Source of the DNA: Acidimangrovimonas sediminis
Lineage (GTDB): Bacteria; Pseudomonadota; Alphaproteobacteria; Rhodobacterales; Rhodobacteraceae
Direction of reading: 5' to 3'
DNA: 64,000 nt
Assembly: GCF_002871005.1 (NCBI RefSeq)
Contig: NZ_PHSN01000021.1
Location: forward strand, 62,001-126,000
Under the pieces are notes generated by a model. It was not told where the DNA came from. It did no database searches and was given only the letters and a program-made list of their open reading frames with translations. The position numbers and the translations under genes were made by a program. This document shows positions 15,967 to 25,242 of this stretch, in pieces (the stretch's first letter is position 1; each line of letters starts with the position of its first letter).

Positions 15967-17300
15967 TCCGCCAGGGCCCGGGCTAGTCGGGTCTGGTCCT
16001 CGATCACCCGGGGCAGGTCGAGGGTGGCGATCCGGCCATCGCGGACCACCTGCCGCCCCTCGACGAAGAGGTGCTGCACGCGCCGGGGGCCGGCGAGGAG
16101 AAGCGCGGCCGGATCCCATGACCCCGCGCTCTCCACCCCGGTCACGTCCCACAGCGCGATATCGGCCCGCATGCCGACGGCCAGCTGGCCCACGTCGTCG
16201 CGGCCCAGAACCTCGGCCCCGCCGCGGGTGGCAAGGCGCAGCGCCTCGCGGGCGGACATTGCGTCGGCGCCGCGGCTGACGCGTTGCAACAGCATCGCCA
16301 TGCGGGCCTCCTCGATCAGGTTCGCACCGTCGTTCGAGGCCGATCCATCGACCCCGAGGCCCACCCGGACGCCCGCATCACGCATCTCGCGGACCGGCGC
16401 GATGCCCGAGCCGAGGCGACAATTCGAACATGGGCAATGGGAAATCCCCGTCAGGCTCTGGGAAAAAAGTTCAATTTCCGAACTTTCCAGCTTTACGCAA
16501 TGGGCATGCCAAACATCCGGGCCGGTCCAGCCGAGATCCTCGGCATATTGCCCCGGGCGGCAGCCGAAACGCGCCAGCGAATAGGCGACGTCCTCGTCGT
16601 TCTCGGCAAGATGGGTGTGCAGCATGACGCCCTTGTCGCGCGCAAGGAGCGCCGCATCGCGCATCAGTTCGCGGCTGACCGAGAAGGGCGAGCAGGGGGC
16701 CAGCGCGACCCGCACCATCGCGCCGGGCGCCGGATCGTGGAAGGCATCCACGACGCGGATCGAATCCGCCAGGATCGCCGCCTCGTCCTCGACCAGCGCG
16801 TCGGGGGGCAGGCCGCCCTTCGCTTCGCCGATCGACATGGCGCCGCGCGTGGCGTGAAAGCGCAGGCCTACCCGCAGCGCCGCGTCGATCGTGTCGTCGA
16901 GCCGCGCACCGTTCGGAAAGATGTACTGGTGGTCCGAGGTCAGGCTGCAGCCGGAAAGCGCCAGCTCGGCCAGCCCGGTCAGCGCGGCGGTGTGGAAATG
17001 TTCCGGCCCCATGCGGCCCCAGATCGGGTAGAGCCTGCGCAGCCAGCCGAACAGTAGCGCATCCTGCGCACCGGGCACCGCGCGGGTCATGGACTGGTAG
17101 AGGTGGTGGTGCGTATTCACGAGGCCCGGTGTTACGACCGCGCCACGGACGTCGATGATCTCGGCACCCGGGGCCTCGATCCGCGGACCGATCGCCGCGA
17201 TGGTGCCGCCGCGGATCAGAAGGTCGGCGCCCGCCAGCTCGTCCCCCGCGTCGTTCATGGTGACGATGGTCTGCGCGCCGCGCAAAAGGATGTCGTTCAT
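15963..17300 (-). CDS. 8-oxoguanine deaminase
   Basis: Amidohydrolase of 445 residues, related to AtzB/TrzN, that deaminates 8-oxoguanine to urate. Metal ligands lie in VNTHHHLYQSM, MLHTHLAEN, HCVKLESSE and GLGVDGSASND. The cysteine-rich stretch HCPCSNCRLGSG is typical of this subgroup. The start at 17300 follows GAGGG; an upstream in-frame start at 17345 is less likely. The substrate call follows family annotation; other N-heterocycle substrates cannot be excluded. Second purine deaminase within 5 kb. Confidence 0.85.
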   Translation of the reverse strand: MNDILLRGAQTIVTMNDAGDELAGADLLIRGGTIAAIGPRIEAPGAEIIDVRGAVVTPGLVNTHHHLYQSMTRAVPGAQDALLFGWLRRLYPIWGRMGPEHFHTAALTGLAELALSGCSLTSDHQYIFPNGARLDDTIDAALRVGLRFHATRGAMSIGEAKGGLPPDALVEDEAAILADSIRVVDAFHDPAPGAMVRVALAPCSPFSVSRELMRDAALLARDKGVMLHTHLAENDEDVAYSLARFGCRPGQYAEDLGWTGPDVWHAHCVKLESSEIELFSQSLTGISHCPCSNCRLGSGIAPVREMRDAGVRVGLGVDGSASNDGANLIEEARMAMLLQRVSRGADAMSAREALRLATRGGAEVLGRDDVGQLAVGMRADIALWDVTGVESAGSWDPAALLLAGPRRVQHLFVEGRQVVRDGRIATLDLPRVIEDQTRLARALAD

Positions 17301-17453
17301 GTCGCCCTCACACAGGATCTTACCCCCTTCGTCCTGTGTGGGCACGCCGCCGGAATGGGGTCAAGAACGCGGGTGCAGGCCTGTTGGTAGCCGAGGTTGC
17401 CGCGAGGGGCAACCCGGGCGGGGCGCAGGGCGTGAGGGCGCAGGGCTGGGGGC

Positions 17454-18257
17454 TCAGCCGCCGGAAAGCAGCGCCAGCGCCTCGGCGTGGATCCGGGGGT
17501 TGGCGGCGGCGATGGCGCGGCCGCCAGCATGGGCGGGGCCGCCCTGCCAGTCGGTCACGATGCCGCCCGCTGCCTCGATGACCGCGATCGGGGCCTGGAT
17601 GTCGTAGGGGTTCAGCCCGGCCTCGATCACCAGGTCGACCTGGCCCAGGGCGACCAGCGCGTAGCCATAGCAATCCATGCCGTAGCGCGTAAGCCGCGCG
17701 CGTGCGGCGACGCGGCGGAAGGCCGCGCCCTCGTCGGGCGTGCCGACCTCGGGGAAGGTGGTGAAGACGGTCGCGGCCTCCAGCGGCCGCGCCGCGCGGG
17801 TTGCGAGCGCGGAGGTCCCCCGCGGCCCGGTCATCGTGGCGATGCCGGGCGCGCCGACGAAACGTTCGCCGATATAGGGCTGGTCGATCAGACCGAGGAG
17901 CGGCCCCTCCGCATCCGACACCGCGATCAGCACGCCCCAGGTCGGTGTGCCGGACAGGTAGCCGCGGGTGCCGTCGATCGGGTCGAGAACCCAGGTCAGG
18001 CCCGACGTCCCGCGGGCATGGCCCATCTCTTCGCCAAGGATACCGTCATCGGGCCGACGCGCGGAGATGATCCCGCGCATCCGCGATTCCGCGGCGCGGT
18101 CGGCAACGGTGACGGGGTCGAACCCGGCCGCGTCCTTGTTGTCTGCATCGAGACCGGGGCGACGGAAATGAGCCAGCGTCTCTTCGCGTGCCGCATCGGC
18201 CAAGTCATGGGCCAGCGCCAGCAATTCGTCGCGCGCGGCCTCCGTCAGTCTTGTCAT
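17454..18257 (-). CDS. hisN: Histidinol-phosphatase, inositol-monophosphatase type (HisN)
   Basis: Mg2+-dependent phosphatase of 267 residues. The metal-binding motifs are GEEMG (near 76), WVLDPIDGTRGYLSG (about 88-102) and the C-terminal YDIQAPIAVIEAAGG, the variant found in actinobacterial and alphaproteobacterial histidinol-phosphatases. This step gives histidinol in histidine synthesis. No other his genes are nearby, so an inositol- or nucleotide-phosphate substrate remains possible. Confidence 0.82.
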   Translation of the reverse strand: MTRLTEAARDELLALAHDLADAAREETLAHFRRPGLDADNKDAAGFDPVTVADRAAESRMRGIISARRPDDGILGEEMGHARGTSGLTWVLDPIDGTRGYLSGTPTWGVLIAVSDAEGPLLGLIDQPYIGERFVGAPGIATMTGPRGTSALATRAARPLEAATVFTTFPEVGTPDEGAAFRRVAARARLTRYGMDCYGYALVALGQVDLVIEAGLNPYDIQAPIAVIEAAGGIVTDWQGGPAHAGGRAIAAANPRIHAEALALLSGG

Positions 18258-18328
18258 GCCCGGTCTCCCCGCTTGACCCGTCCCCGGCGCTACCGGGGCT
18301 TGTGCGTGTGGTCAAGCGGTTCGGTCGG

Positions 18329-18694
18329 CTAAGCGACGTCGTCCGACAGCACGCGGGCCAGGTCGAACAGGCGGCGGCGCTGCTGTTCCGGGATCGCGTA
18401 GTAGGAGCGCACCAGTTCCAGCGCCTCCTTGTCGGCAAGGATGTCGCCGGTCACCTTGCCTTGCGCCTCGCGCTTCTCGTCGATGCCTTCGAAGAAGAAG
18501 CTGATCGGCACGCCGAGGGATTCCGCGATGTCCCAAAGACGCGAGGCCGAGACGCGGTTCATCCCGGTTTCGTACTTCTGGATCTGCTGGAACTTGATGC
18601 CGACCTTGTCGGCGAGTTGCTGTTGGGTCATGCCCACCATCCAGCGCCGATGTCTGATGCGCTTGCCAACATGGGCGTCGACGGGATGTTTCAT
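18329..18694 (-). CDS. XRE-family helix-turn-helix regulator
   Basis: Transcription factor of 121 residues. A Cro/C1-type helix-turn-helix fills about residues 8-68 (GMTQQQLADKVGIKFQQIQ, then YETGMNRVSASRLWDIAESL). A short C-terminal helical domain holds FFFEGIDEKREAQGK and ends in VRSYYAIPEQQRRRLFDLAR. This architecture is widespread and conserved in alphaproteobacteria; no sensor domain is visible. A long AT-richer upstream region with two inverted repeats (18914-18955) separates it from the divergent quinone oxidoreductase gene and may hold its own operators. Confidence 0.88.
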   Translation of the reverse strand: MKHPVDAHVGKRIRHRRWMVGMTQQQLADKVGIKFQQIQKYETGMNRVSASRLWDIAESLGVPISFFFEGIDEKREAQGKVTGDILADKEALELVRSYYAIPEQQRRRLFDLARVLSDDVA

Positions 18695-19091
18695 GATCTT
18701 ACTCCGAATTTCGCACGAGTATATGGTTGCCTCTCAGATAGTAAAAGCAATATCCGTTCCAACTCTGGCTGCGGGGTGCCGTTAGAACGCATGGAACTCA
18801 TAAACAGGCGAAAAAGATCCCCGTGAACGCCCCCGGGCCCCCGCTGCGCACAGAACTTGCTTCAGTTAGTGCAACAACTATAAGGGGCGACGGACCCGTG
18901 CCGATTTCAGCCTATGCGATATTCGCATTTTGCAACGCATTTCGCAATAGTTGCGAGTGATGCGCGCGTTTTGCAACCGATGCGGGCACGTGCCCCGCCT
19001 GTGACTGTGCGGGGGGGGGCGTGTCGCGCTCTGGTCCTCCGGTGTGGGGCGGGTTACAGCTTCGGGGGCAGCAGCGACGAGGGAGGTGGCG
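18695..19091. other. Long divergent intergenic region with inverted repeats
   Basis: About 400 bp between the XRE gene and the quinone oxidoreductase gene, AT-richer than the surroundings, with no convincing reading frame. Two perfect short inverted repeats lie 28 bp apart (centre to centre): ATGCGA-TAT-TCGCAT at 18914-18928 and CGCAA-TAG-TTGCG at 18943-18955, with a TTGCAA half near each. I regard them as candidate regulator sites. Confidence 0.45.
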
Positions 19092-20051
19092 ATGCGCGCA
19101 TTTCAGGTGACCGAGCTTGGCAAGGCCCCGGAACTGGCCGATGTCGCGATCCCCGAGCCCGGCCCGGGAGAGCTGCGGCTGAAGGTGGCGGCCTGCGGGC
19201 TCAATTTCGCCGACATGCTGATGGTGACGGGCAAGTACCAGGATACCCCGCCCGTGCCCTTCGTGCTGGGGATGGAGATGGCCGGTACCGTCGAGGCACT
19301 GGGCGAGGGGGTCACCGCGCCGGCGGTCGGCACCCGCGTCGCGGCCTTCGGGGGGCGCGGGGGGCTTGCGGAACACGCGGTGATCGAGGCCGACCGCTGC
19401 GTACCCCTCACCGACGGGATGGGATTCGAGACCGCGGCGGCCTTTCCTGTGGCCTACGGCACCAGCCACGTCGCGCTCGATCACCGGGCGCATCTGCTCA
19501 AGGGTGAGCGTCTCCTGGTGCTGGGGGCGGCAGGGGGCGTGGGGCTGACCGCGGTCGAGATCGGCAAGCTGATGGGGGCGGAGGTGATCGCTTGCGCCCG
19601 GGGCGCCGACAAGCTTGCGGTGGCGCGCGCCGCCGGGGCCGATCACCTGATCGACAGCGACACCGACGATCTGCGCGCCGTGGTCAAGGGCCTGGGCGGA
19701 TGCGACGTGGTCTACGACCCGGTGGGCGGCGATCTGTTCATGGCGGCGCTCAGGGCGACGCGCCCCGAGGGGCGGCTTCTGTCGATCGGCTTTGCCAGCG
19801 GCACGGTGCCGCAGATCCCGGCGAACCTGCTGCTGGTCAAGAACCTTACCGTGATCGGGTTCTACTGGGGCGGCTACCGCGCGTTCCGGCCGCAGGTCGT
19901 AACCGACAGCCTGACTCAGCTGTTCCGCTGGCACGACGAGGGGCGGCTGCATCCCCATGTCAGCCATGTCCTGCCGCTGGAGCGCGCGGCCGAGGGGATG
20001 GAGCTGCTGCGTAGCCGCAAATCCACCGGCAAGGTTGTGATCACACCCTGA
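19092..20051 (+). CDS. Zinc-independent NAD(P)H:quinone oxidoreductase (MDR family)
   Basis: Medium-chain dehydrogenase/reductase of 319 residues. The N-terminal GroES-like domain has CGLNFADMLMVTGKYQ and lacks catalytic zinc cysteines, as in QOR enzymes. The Rossmann motif LGAAGGVGLTAVEIGK lies near residues 143-158. It probably reduces quinones or reactive enones with NADPH. The start at 19092 follows GGGAGG. It is followed closely by the convergent LysR gene. Confidence 0.9.
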   Translation: MRAFQVTELGKAPELADVAIPEPGPGELRLKVAACGLNFADMLMVTGKYQDTPPVPFVLGMEMAGTVEALGEGVTAPAVGTRVAAFGGRGGLAEHAVIEADRCVPLTDGMGFETAAAFPVAYGTSHVALDHRAHLLKGERLLVLGAAGGVGLTAVEIGKLMGAEVIACARGADKLAVARAAGADHLIDSDTDDLRAVVKGLGGCDVVYDPVGGDLFMAALRATRPEGRLLSIGFASGTVPQIPANLLLVKNLTVIGFYWGGYRAFRPQVVTDSLTQLFRWHDEGRLHPHVSHVLPLERAAEGMELLRSRKSTGKVVITP

Positions 20052-20057
20052 CGCGTC

Positions 20058-20918
20058 TCAGCCCCGGATCCCGCGGAAGGTCTGGCGGATCATCTCGGCG
20101 GTCGCCGTGATCACGGGTGAATGCACCGGGTCCGCGACATAGAGGTTGATCCGGGTCGAGGCCAGCTCCGGCAAGGCGCCGCCATGGGGGATGCGCTCCA
20201 GGTACTTCGGCTCGGCCCCTTCGACGAGGGCATGCACCGCAAGATCGGCGCTGACCGAGGCCTCGATCGAGCGGGTCGAATCCGATTCCACCGCCATCAC
20301 CCAGGGGATCCCGGCACGGTCGAGCGCCTCCTGCACGCCGACGCGGAAGATGCAATTGTGTTCGAACGCCAGGGGCAGGGGGCGGCTTTTCCAGGCCGAT
20401 CCGCCGGGCGCGCCGATCCAGGCCAGCGGCAGCTCGATCAGTTGCTCGCCCTCGGGGCCGGTGCTGTCCTCGGTGGTCAGGATCAGGTCGCAATCGCCCC
20501 GCGCGAACAGGGCCTTCAGCCGCCGCGTATAAGAGGAGACCAGCGTCACCCGCATCCGCGGATATTCCGCATGCACCCGCTTCAGGACCCGCGGGATCGC
20601 CGGATAGACGATGTCCGACGGCACCCCCAGCACGATCTCGCCCTCGAAGGACTGGTGCGTGAGCCGCGCGATCGCCTCGTCGTTCAGCGCCAGCAGGCGG
20701 CGGGCATAGCCCAGCACCTGCTCGCCCGCGGCAGTCAGCGCGACCGACCGCCCAGAGCGGTCCAGCAGCTGAAGGTCAAGCGACTCCTCCAGCCGCTTGA
20801 TCTGCATCGAGACGGCGGATTGCGTCAGGTTGAGAAAGCCCGCGGCACGCGTCACCCCGCCGGCATCGGCGACGGCCGCGAAGGAGCGCAGGGCGGTCAG
20901 ATCGAGATTGCGCGACAT
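20058..20918 (-). CDS. LysR-family transcriptional regulator
   Basis: Regulator of 286 residues. The winged helix-turn-helix occupies about residues 5-64 (LRSFAAVADAGGVTRAAG, then QSAVSMQIKRLEE), followed by a substrate-binding domain starting near residue 90 (GEIVLGVPSDIVYP). The inducer is unknown. It is divergent from a DUF1127 gene across a 120-bp gap that contains TGTTCAACA and an AT-rich stretch, so it may control that gene. An in-frame start 11 codons upstream is less likely. Confidence 0.92.
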   Translation of the reverse strand: MSRNLDLTALRSFAAVADAGGVTRAAGFLNLTQSAVSMQIKRLEESLDLQLLDRSGRSVALTAAGEQVLGYARRLLALNDEAIARLTHQSFEGEIVLGVPSDIVYPAIPRVLKRVHAEYPRMRVTLVSSYTRRLKALFARGDCDLILTTEDSTGPEGEQLIELPLAWIGAPGGSAWKSRPLPLAFEHNCIFRVGVQEALDRAGIPWVMAVESDSTRSIEASVSADLAVHALVEGAEPKYLERIPHGGALPELASTRINLYVADPVHSPVITATAEMIRQTFRGIRG

Positions 20919-21041
20919 ATCAAACCTTGTGATGATTGCCCTCAAAACCATTCATTTTACATATGTTCACACTTCGCCTAAATGTTCAACATGACTGATG
21001 AGACCTAGCTCAAGAATCAATGTAACCGAAGGATGACGCAG

Positions 21042-21272
21042 ATGATGACCTCGCTTCACACTTCGGACCTCGCCGTCCGCGGGGTCCGCACCACCGACCC
21101 CTTCAGCCGCCTCGTGCACATCGTGTTCGGCGCTTTCGTGACCCGGCGCGACCGGGCCCGGCTGGCCGAGCTCGACGACGCGCTGCTCAACGATATCGGG
21201 ATCACGCGCCACGAGGCGATGATCGAGGCCCGCCGCCCCCTCTGGGACGTGCCGGCCCACTGGAAAGCCTGA
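21042..21272 (+). CDS. DUF1127 domain protein
   Basis: Small protein of 76 residues. The C-terminal DUF1127 pattern is clear: RLAELDDALLNDIGITRHEAM. Such proteins are often RNA-linked or stress-responsive in alphaproteobacteria, but this one has no sRNA array behind it. Three adjacent starts are possible (21033, 21042, 21045); 21042 is best spaced from AAGGA. Divergent from a LysR gene. Confidence 0.85.
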   Translation: MMTSLHTSDLAVRGVRTTDPFSRLVHIVFGAFVTRRDRARLAELDDALLNDIGITRHEAMIEARRPLWDVPAHWKA

Positions 21273-21466
21273 GAAAACAGGGCCTTTCCGGCCCTTTCGG
21301 CCAATCGGCCGAACCTGACAGAACGTACACGGGGCGGGCACGCGGTCGAGAGATCGATTGTCCGCCCCAAACGCTTGAAATGGCGCGCTGTCCTCCCGAT
21401 ATTGGAACCGATGAACGAACCCGCGCGCCGCGCGGGCGCAACGGGGACATGAACGGAGGCATTTCG

Positions 21467-22219
21467 ATGGCTGACTACAACACGATCCGCACGGTCGGGA
21501 CCGGCGCTCGCGCCGGCCAGCGGATCGACGAAGGGCTCAGGGCCCATATGAACAAGGTCTACGGGCTGATGTCCGTGGGCCTGCTGCTGACCGCGCTGGT
21601 CGCGTGGGCCGTCGGGACCACCCCGGCGCTGCTCCAGATCTTCATGACCGTGGGTCCGTCCGGCGCGATGCAGATGAACATTCTCGGCTGGGTCGCGATG
21701 TTCCTGCCGCTGGTGATGGTCTTTGCCTTCGGCGCGATGATCAACCGCCTCAGCTATGCCGGCGCGCAGCTGTTCTTCTACGTCTTCGCGGCCGCCATGG
21801 GCCTGTCGATCGCGTGGATCTTCGTGGCCTTCACCGGCATCTCGATCGCGCAGACCTTCCTTGCGACCGCCGCGGCCTTCGCCGGTCTCAGCCTCTCTGG
21901 CTACACCACGAAGCGCGATCTGTCGGGCATGGGCACGTTCCTGATGATGGGCCTGATCGGCATCATCGTCGCGTCGCTGATCAACATCTTCCTGCACTCG
22001 CCGGCGCTGGCCTTCGCGGTCTCGATCCTCGGCGTGCTGATCTTCGCGGGCCTCACCGCCTACGACACCCAGTCGATCAAGCAGCAGTACCTGCAGATGG
22101 CCCAGTCGGGCGACCAGGAATGGATGGGCAAGTCGGCGATCATGGGCGCGCTGCGCCTCTACCTCGACTTCATCAACCTGTTCATGTTCCTGCTGCAGTT
22201 CATGGGCAACCGGAACTGA
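21467..22219 (+). CDS. Bax inhibitor-1/YccA family membrane protein
   Basis: Integral inner-membrane protein of 250 residues with about seven helices between residues 30 and 245. Family motifs include the first-helix block YGLMSVGLLLTALVAW and the C-terminal AYDTQSIKQQY plus ALRLYLDFINLFMFLLQF. Bacterial members such as YccA modulate FtsH proteolysis or act as pH-gated calcium leak channels; which applies here is unknown. The start at 21467 follows GGAGG. A terminator-like stem follows at 22254. Confidence 0.94.
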   Translation: MADYNTIRTVGTGARAGQRIDEGLRAHMNKVYGLMSVGLLLTALVAWAVGTTPALLQIFMTVGPSGAMQMNILGWVAMFLPLVMVFAFGAMINRLSYAGAQLFFYVFAAAMGLSIAWIFVAFTGISIAQTFLATAAAFAGLSLSGYTTKRDLSGMGTFLMMGLIGIIVASLINIFLHSPALAFAVSILGVLIFAGLTAYDTQSIKQQYLQMAQSGDQEWMGKSAIMGALRLYLDFINLFMFLLQFMGNRN

Positions 22220-22253
22220 TCCGGCGGATCCGAACGACAGGCACGACGTTCCG

Positions 22254-22283
22254 GGCCGGGGGGAAACCTCCGGCCTTTCTCTC
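22254..22283 (+). terminator. Probable terminator after the BI-1 gene
   Basis: GGCCGGGGG pairs with CCTCCGGCC around an AAA loop, with one mismatch, followed by TTTCTCTCT. It lies 35 bp past the BI-1 stop. Confidence 0.6.
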
Positions 22284-22387
22284 TGCGGCCTGTCCCGCGG
22301 GCCTCCCCCGCGCCCTCTCTTTCATTGTTCCCCAAATACGCAATCCCCCGCTGGCCCCCCCGCGCGGCCTCGCCTAATGTCGCGCCC

Positions 22388-23914
22388 ATGACATTGCCCG
22401 CCATCACTTTCTCCGAGGACCAGGCCGAGGCCTGGGACCAGGTCGCCGCCCTCCTGCACGGGGCGGGCATCGACATCGACGCGGGCGACATCGTCGGCGA
22501 ACAGGGCGACACCACCCCGGCGATGGCGGTGGTGGGCAAGGCGGGATCGGGCAAGACCATGCTGCTGGCCCGCCTCGTCAAGGCACTGACCGACGCGGGG
22601 GTGGAGATCGTCTCCGGCGATTTCGAAAGCCGCCGCAAGCGCGAACGTCGGACCCTGGCGGTGCTGGCGCCCACCAACAAGGCGGCCAGCGTGCTGCGCA
22701 ACCGCGGCGTTCCGGCGACGACGATCCACCGCATTCTCTACACCCCGGTCTACGACCCGGAGTACGAGAAGATCGCCGAATGGCTCGCCGGCAACGGCGA
22801 CCGCCCCGAGATCGAGGGCCTGACCGACACCGCGCTCGATCGCGCCAAGGCCTTCTATGACACTGTGAAATCCGTCCCCGGCGCGCTGGCCGCGGCAGGT
22901 CTGCGAGGATCGGATTTCATCCGTGGCTGGAAACGGCGCGAGGATCCGCTCGACATCGGCTTCGTCGACGAATCCTCCATGCTCGACGAGAAGCAGCTCG
23001 ACGATCTGAAAGAGATCTTCCCGACCCTCGTCCTCTTCGGCGACCCGGCACAGCTGGCCCCGGTGGGTCAGTCCGGCGAGATGGTCTTCGACAGCTTCCC
23101 CGAGGCGCGCAAGCTCACCCTCCACCGCATCCACCGCCAGGCCGACGACAACCCGATCCTCGACCTCGCCCACGCCCTGGGCGACCCCCAGCTCGGGTTC
23201 GAGGAGTTCGAGGGCATGGTGCGCGACGCGGCCCGGCGTGACGACCGGGTGGTGATGGCCGAACGGGTGGAAAGCGCGCTCATGGCCCGCTCGCCGGTGC
23301 TGGTGTGGCGTAACGCCACCCGCATCCGCCTGATCCACGCCTTCCGCGCGGCCTACGGCGCCCCGGCGGACGAGCTTCTCCCCGGCGAGCCGCTGATCTG
23401 CGACGGCATCGAGCTGCCCCTGAAACACCGCAAGAAACGCATCGACCTCGAGGCGCGCGGCCTGATCAAGGGCGCCCAGGTGATCTACCTCGGCCCCGGG
23501 CGCAAACCCGGCTTCTCCCGCCTCCACGTGATCGGCTCGGAAGATCCCCGCGTCTCCGCCGCCTCGATCGTCAAGATCGAGATGCCGGAGGAGGAGGAAC
23601 CCTTCATTCCCTTCGCCGCCCGCATGGGCGCCGCCTTCCTGCACGGCGCGGCTGTGACGATCCACAAGGCGCAGGGCTCGCAATGGGAAAACGTGCAGGT
23701 CTTCGCCCCCGACCTCTGGGCCGCCGCCCGGGCGGGCCGCACCGAGGCCGGCCTTGCCCTCTGGAAACGCCTCGCCTACGTCGCGATCACCCGGGCCGAG
23801 CACCGTCTCTTATGGGTCGTGCGCAACCGCCTCGCCCGCCCCGACGGCCCGCTGACGACGGACGACCTCGCCGCGCCCGCCGCCCCGCTCGAGCTCGCCG
23901 CCGAGGAAGACTGA
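22388..23914 (+). CDS. RecD-like SF1 DNA helicase / AAA ATPase
   Basis: ATP-dependent helicase of 508 residues. Walker A GKAGSGKT is at about residues 49-56; APTNKAAS is motif Ia; VDESSML is Walker B near 195; LFGDPAQLAPV is motif III; the C-terminal GAAVTIHKAQGSQW and YVAITRAEHRLLWV are the UvrD_C_2 motifs seen in RecD2 and TraA-type helicases. Without RecB/RecC neighbours it is a stand-alone enzyme, probably in repair or recombination. The start at 22388 is supported by length; upstream sequence is intergenic repeat. Confidence 0.88.
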   Translation: MTLPAITFSEDQAEAWDQVAALLHGAGIDIDAGDIVGEQGDTTPAMAVVGKAGSGKTMLLARLVKALTDAGVEIVSGDFESRRKRERRTLAVLAPTNKAASVLRNRGVPATTIHRILYTPVYDPEYEKIAEWLAGNGDRPEIEGLTDTALDRAKAFYDTVKSVPGALAAAGLRGSDFIRGWKRREDPLDIGFVDESSMLDEKQLDDLKEIFPTLVLFGDPAQLAPVGQSGEMVFDSFPEARKLTLHRIHRQADDNPILDLAHALGDPQLGFEEFEGMVRDAARRDDRVVMAERVESALMARSPVLVWRNATRIRLIHAFRAAYGAPADELLPGEPLICDGIELPLKHRKKRIDLEARGLIKGAQVIYLGPGRKPGFSRLHVIGSEDPRVSAASIVKIEMPEEEEPFIPFAARMGAAFLHGAAVTIHKAQGSQWENVQVFAPDLWAAARAGRTEAGLALWKRLAYVAITRAEHRLLWVVRNRLARPDGPLTTDDLAAPAAPLELAAEED

Positions 23915-24126
23915 GGAAGACCAGCGCGGGAAGTGCCCCCGGCCTTTCATCTGGCCCAAATACTCCCGCCGGAGGCGACCGGCCCCCACCAGCCGCGCCG
24001 CGGCCCGAACGGCGCACCCCTCTTCTCCCTCGTCCCGCTGCCCAGGTCGCCGCATCTGCCTGCGCGCCCTCTGGCAGGCCGCGCCCGAACCTCCTAGTCT
24101 GGCGCCAAAGTCCAGAGGAGATCCCG

Positions 24127-24363
24127 ATGCGCTGCGTCTTCGTCCAGTTCCGCTGTCACCCCGGCAAGACCTATGAGGTCGCCGATGCGGTCTACGACCG
24201 CGAGGTCGTGTCCGAGCTATTCTCCACCTCGGGCGATTACGACCTCATGGCCAAGGTCTACATCCCCGACGGCGAAGACATCGGCCACTATCTTTCGGAA
24301 AAACTCTTCGACATTCCCGGCATCAGCCGCACCCTGACCACGATCACCTTCAAGGCGTTCTGA
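24127..24363 (+). CDS. Stand-alone Lrp/AsnC ligand-binding (RAM) domain protein
   Basis: Protein of 78 residues that consists only of the effector-binding alpha/beta domain of Lrp/AsnC regulators (FVQFRCHPGKTYEVADA, then VSELFSTSGDYDLMAKVYI and ISRTLTTITFKAF). No helix-turn-helix is present. Such proteins form oligomers and bind amino acids or related ligands; they may act through other regulators or enzymes. The start follows AGAGGAGA. It is convergent with the TIGR02186 gene. Confidence 0.87.
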   Translation: MRCVFVQFRCHPGKTYEVADAVYDREVVSELFSTSGDYDLMAKVYIPDGEDIGHYLSEKLFDIPGISRTLTTITFKAF

Positions 24364-24429
24364 ACGCCCCGCTCCGTGCTTTCCCGCCCCGGCGACGAGG
24401 ACAAGTGAAGCGCAGGACGAGGCGGCCGG

Positions 24430-25242
24430 TCAGCGCCGCAGCAGCTGGAACGCCGCCGAGGCCAGCCAGCCCGCCGCCACCGCGATGAACAGTGACAGGA
24501 TGCCGTAAAGCGCGGGCTGCTTGGCCGAAAGGTTGAACAGCCACCGCTCCACCCCGGTCTTCTGCACCGTGATCTCGGAATGGCTCATGTCCACCACCTG
24601 GCCGCCCTGGGTCAGGAAGATGCGCAGCTTGTAGGTGCCTTCGGTCAGGTTCGCGGGCAGCTTCACTCGGGTCGAGAACAGCGTGTCGTCGCGGAACTTC
24701 ACCGCATCCTCGTTCATCTCGTATTGCCCGGCCTTCGTGCGGATGTCGATCAGCGCATTGACGAAGGTCTGGGGATGCTTCGCCGTCGCGGTCCCCCCGA
24801 TCTCGCGGATCGCCAGCGGGATCGACACCTTGTAGCGCAGGTCCTCGGTATGGGTCAGCGCCTGGCGCAGCGGGACCGAGGTCGAGACGGAATAGAAGCT
24901 CGGGGCAGAATCGATCGGCACCGATTCCTTGTTCGCCCAGATCCCGAACTGCCGCGCCTTCTTGCGCACGATCAGCGGCTGCGCCGGCCCCTCGAGGGTG
25001 ATGATCACATCCTGCGTCACGCCCTTGGCCAGCGGCGCGTCGCGCGCCACCGCGCCATAGACCAGGATGTCGGATCCGTTGAAGGTCGCGTTGATCGCCA
25101 CCTGGTCCTGGCTGACGCCCGACACCAGCTTCTCGGCGCTTGCCGCGGGCGCCACAATCATCAGCCCCAGCGCTGCCGCAAGGATCAGGCGGCGCGCAAG
25201 GGCGGGGCGGCGGGCGGGGTGGGGGGCGATCGTGCCGGTCAT
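24430..25242 (-). CDS. TIGR02186 family periplasmic/membrane protein
   Basis: Protein of 270 residues of unknown biochemical role (family Alph_Pro_TM). A signal peptide ends near residue 36 (LILAAALGLMIVAPAASA), the periplasmic part is mostly beta, and one C-terminal membrane helix (LYGILSLFIAVAAGWLASA) anchors it. Family members sit beside TSUP permease genes, as here: its ATG overlaps the TSUP stop in ATGA. A role as partner in sulfur-compound export is an inference from this link. Confidence 0.88.
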   Translation of the reverse strand: MTGTIAPHPARRPALARRLILAAALGLMIVAPAASAEKLVSGVSQDQVAINATFNGSDILVYGAVARDAPLAKGVTQDVIITLEGPAQPLIVRKKARQFGIWANKESVPIDSAPSFYSVSTSVPLRQALTHTEDLRYKVSIPLAIREIGGTATAKHPQTFVNALIDIRTKAGQYEMNEDAVKFRDDTLFSTRVKLPANLTEGTYKLRIFLTQGGQVVDMSHSEITVQKTGVERWLFNLSAKQPALYGILSLFIAVAAGWLASAAFQLLRR

